Assembly (NCBI GenBank): GCA_029747585.1
Contig: JAPEVF010001331.1
Coordinates: forward strand, 1 to 10,976
Direction of reading: 5' to 3'
From: Pleurotus djamor
Taxonomy: Eukaryota; Basidiomycota; Agaricomycetes; Agaricales; Pleurotaceae
DNA length: 10,976 nucleotides
The notes beneath the pieces were generated by a model. The model ran no database searches. It was not told the DNA's origin and saw nothing but the letters and a program-made list of their open reading frames with translations. A program made the position numbers and the translations under genes. Of the stretch, positions 8,656 through 10,976 are shown piece by piece (position 1 is the stretch's first letter; every line of letters begins with the position of its first letter).

Positions 8656-9692
8656 CTTTCACGGCGATTCTCGTCAAGATTAGTCGGTGAACGAGACCAG
8701 GATGTGGCTAAGTTAGCAGAATCGCGACATTGGTATCAGGGAAATCTCAGATGTGTACGGCGAGTTTCACGTCGATGTTTGAAGAATTTCTGTCGGTTTA
8801 AAATTATTTTCAAGGAACAAGACCAGGAGTTGGGAGTTTGCGCTGAGACTGGATACCAGATCGTGGTTGAGAGTCAGAAGTGACGCGACCTTAGGCGCGT
8901 CAACAGTTGCAGGCGCTTGATCATAGACAGGGGCTCACTGCCTCCATGCGATGTCCCACTGGAGGTCTAGAAACGCGAACTGCAATGATTAATGCAAGTA
9001 CCCCAGCCACGGTACATGCATGCTGTGGCAATAGACCGATGGACGGTCTTCCTGGCCTCCGAGATCAAGTACACCCGTTCATTGCCAAGACTCCAACACG
9101 ATCGAGAATGATGCAACAGAGTTTCAAGGATCAGATCGCGAGTCCAACAATATACCCGAAGTCGACGTACACGGCCGACCGACTGCGGGCGCCCGACGTC
9201 AACTACCACAACCTACTGAAAGGTCGGAACCGACAAGCCGACACGAACGAAGGTTTAGAAAGAGAAGCCGCCATCGCAACGGAGAGAACCTCGGAAACGC
9301 GGTCCCGAAAGTGCAGAGGTACGATAATTGGAAATCGGCTTGCCAAGACGGGCAATTTGGGCGCGATTCAGCTTCGGAAAGGAAGCGGGAGGAAGGAGTT
9401 GGTGGGACGCCGATGTCTTCGCAATTCGTGAAGTTTGAACTCACCCAAGGGAACAACGAAACGCCTATGAGCTGCGTCTTAAGAATTAATTGCGGATGGC
9501 GGATTAGAGAGCAAGAATCGGAAACGAAGGTCAAGTGCCATACAGCGATGAAACAGCAGGAGAGCTGCATGCATATTCGGATGTAATGCATAATAGTAAG
9601 ACATGTTTTGCGGAGAGCATGTGCATGGAGATAGTACTTAGTATGCGAGCGGCAAACCGAAAAGGATGTGATGATGGTATAGAGGAATACAT
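8656..9692. other. About 1 kb without a confident gene
   Basis: No protein family is recognisable here in any frame. The longest open frame, 8907..9431 on the plus strand (174 codons), has a shuffled-looking composition, no motif and no neighbouring splice structure. The right end (9431-9692) should hold the 3' UTR of the RPL11 gene, and the left end the 5' side of the membrane-protein gene. A CTAAT branch-like signal and an AG just before the ATG at 8655 leave open that the latter gene has an earlier exon here. Confidence 0.4.
9215..9274 (-). CDS. Possible first exon with mitochondrial presequence (weak)
   Basis: The ATG at 9272-9274 (minus) opens MAASLSKPSFVSACRFRPFS, which has no acidic residue, is Ser/Ala/Arg-rich and looks like a mitochondrial targeting peptide. 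It ends at a GTAGGT donor (around 9217). Without splicing it stops at a TAG three codons later. I could not settle the next exon: acceptors giving a short continuation exist, but none yields a recognisable protein. This may be the start of a small mitochondrial protein running leftward, or chance. Confidence 0.2.
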
Positions 9693-10395
9693 TTATTTCT
9701 ACGTGACTGGTCAGTGGGATGCACAAGGAAATTTTGAGGGGCAGAACTCACCAAGATGATACCATCGAATCGTTGCTTGAACCAAGCCATCGTATCCTCC
9801 CTCTTTACACGGTGCGTGAAGCCAACACGAGCCTTCTTCTGCTTTCTCCTCGCAACACGAGCTCCCGGACGACCCATGACAACATAGAAATCCATACCAA
9901 AGATACCAATGGTAGGATCGTACCTAGCACCCAAATCGATGTGTTCCTGAATACCAAAGCCAAAGTTGCCCGTCTCGGAAAAGTTCCTCCTCTTCAACTC
10001 GTATTCCTTGACCTTGAGACCACGCTCAAGGATTTCCTCTGCCTTTGGCCCTCTGATGGTGACATGTACGGCGATCTTTTCGTTACGACGGATACCAAAG
10101 GTACGGACGGTGTAGCGGGCCTTTGAAGTCACCGGTGTTTGACCTGTGAGTTGTTCGAGGACTTTTGAAGCTCGTGTGAGACGATCACCAGATTCACCGA
10201 CGGAAATGTCTATTGAGCGAGTACGTTTGGTGAAACTGTGTGTGTGTACGAGGGCTGATGTAGCAGACTCACTGATGACGAGCTTGTCTATCCGTAGCTC
10301 CTTCATGGGGTTGGTGGGTGTCGACTTTTGTTCGGCCTGTTGGGAGTAAGGGTCATTGGGGTCGGTGCGGGTGCGGGGGACATGAAGCGTACCAT
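9693..10395 (-). CDS. RPL11: 60S ribosomal protein L11 (uL5)
   Basis: Component of the large ribosomal subunit at the central protuberance, binding 5S rRNA. Exons on the complement: 10393..10395 (the ATG alone), 10273..10336, 9752..10209, 9693..9698 (one Lys codon and TAA); introns of 56, 63 and 53 bp, all GT..AG; 176 residues, against 174 in yeast and 178 in human. The spliced N-terminus [35 protein letters not shown] aligns throughout with uL5, and [33 protein letters not shown] and [13 protein letters not shown] are the conserved blocks. The protein ends FDGIILK. Starting instead at the internal Met of MKELR would lose the family's N-terminal tail and the intron 1 splice signals, so the ATG-only exon is preferred. 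Reading through the last intron would add a 39-residue tail foreign to the family. Confidence 0.96.
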
Positions 10396-10976
10396 TTTGT
10401 CGGGCTGGCGGTTGTCGGTTGGCGCTGTTGATAACGGTGAGTAGGAATTCTCACCTTGCTTGGGCGGGGGTCAGCCACCGCAAACCTTGTTTGGAGGTAC
10501 TGCATATTTGCTTCGGCAAACTCCGAAGGATCCACTGGCGCTCGTTCTTGTTCTCAGCGCTTGAGGAGCTCAATTTCTCCGCGTCCGCGCCTCGCTCTCT
10601 CCAGAATCAGTTCGAATTCAGGGCGTTTCAGGCATCATGTCGACGTGGCTTTATCGCTTCGAGGTGTGGCGAGTATACGGCCAAGGGTATCCTATTCGCA
10701 CTTGCATCATTATAGTGTATCCAGCTGGACTGACGTAAGGAATTAGTGGTTGACGTCGCCATCGTCGACGTCGTGCTCGCAGTCCTCGTATTATTAGCGG
10801 AGGTAAGAATGAACCGATATATGGGATGTTCGCCTGGCGCCTTACTGGATATGGAATAGAGACGCGGGGAATTCTTCGCACCGAAAGGGTTGGATTTTGT
10901 TCCGGGCATTCGTTGACCGAGGCTGATCCAGGGTCCACGAATGTCCCGGCAACGATAAATCAAAGGCCTTCTGGAT
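10396..10976. other. Upstream region of RPL11 with weak coding candidates on both strands
   Basis: The first 100-200 bp should hold the RPL11 promoter and leader. Beyond that I see two weak, mutually exclusive candidates. One is an uninterrupted minus-strand frame of 111 codons (10628..10963; an internal ATG begins MPGTKSNPFGAK). The other is a plus-strand start at 10637 (MSTWLYRFE...) that could splice through GTAAGG donors (about 10735 and 10802) and stay open to the window edge. Neither shows a known motif. The splice signals make the plus-strand reading slightly more gene-like and it would be divergent from RPL11, but I would not call it. Confidence 0.25.

Noticed and set aside
8907..9431. 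Plus-strand open frame of 174 codons
   Set aside because: No motif, no bias resembling the neighbouring genes and no family resemblance; its length alone is possible by chance at this base composition.
9638..9751. 39-residue C-terminal extension of RPL11
   Set aside because: It is the unspliced last intron: a GTGAGT donor follows FDGIIL exactly where uL5 proteins end, and an AG at 9699-9700 leads to Lys-stop.

Overview
The window looks like nuclear DNA of a basidiomycete fungus, probably a Tremellomycete (Cryptococcus-like). It is dense in short spliceosomal introns (about 43-81 bp, GT..AG), has short intergenic gaps, and carries a uL5/RPL11 gene whose first coding exon is only the ATG. The taxonomic guess is inference from gene structure and protein similarity. 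Three isolated N bases (5993, 7215, 8036) and several one-base frame slips suggest draft-quality sequence.

Layout, left to right. (1) 1-730, minus: 5' part of the methylthioribose-1-phosphate isomerase gene (methionine salvage), cut by the left edge. (2) 900-3917, plus, divergent from it: a ten-exon hormone-sensitive-lipase-like alpha/beta hydrolase of about 828 residues. A long Ser/Arg-rich insert with RRxS sites separates the nucleophile Ser from the catalytic Asp and His. (3) 4289-5452, plus: a five-exon gene whose first 131 residues are His/Gln/Pro-rich low complexity, joined abruptly to only the C-terminal subdomain of an acyl-CoA ligase. (4) 5618-5800, minus: a C-terminal scrap of a second MFS transporter. 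(5) 6004-7776, minus: a complete ten-exon monocarboxylate-type MFS transporter of about 416 residues, broken only by one spurious N. (6) 7852-8655, minus: a multi-pass membrane protein gene of unknown family with one frame slip and one in-frame stop. (7) 8656-9692: about 1 kb without a confident gene; one short exon on the minus strand could encode a mitochondrial presequence. (8) 9693-10395, minus: ribosomal protein uL5 (RPL11), complete, four coding exons. (9) 10396-10976: upstream region of RPL11 with only weak coding candidates.

The genes do not form one pathway: methionine salvage, lipid hydrolysis, adenylate-forming chemistry, solute transport and translation sit side by side, as is usual in fungi. 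I found no RNA genes, CRISPR arrays or mobile-element proteins. The strongest points for a second look are the kinase-site-rich insert in the lipase, the fused half-enzyme at 4289-5452, and the duplicated MFS tail. All exon boundaries are my manual calls from frame, phase and GT/AG signals.
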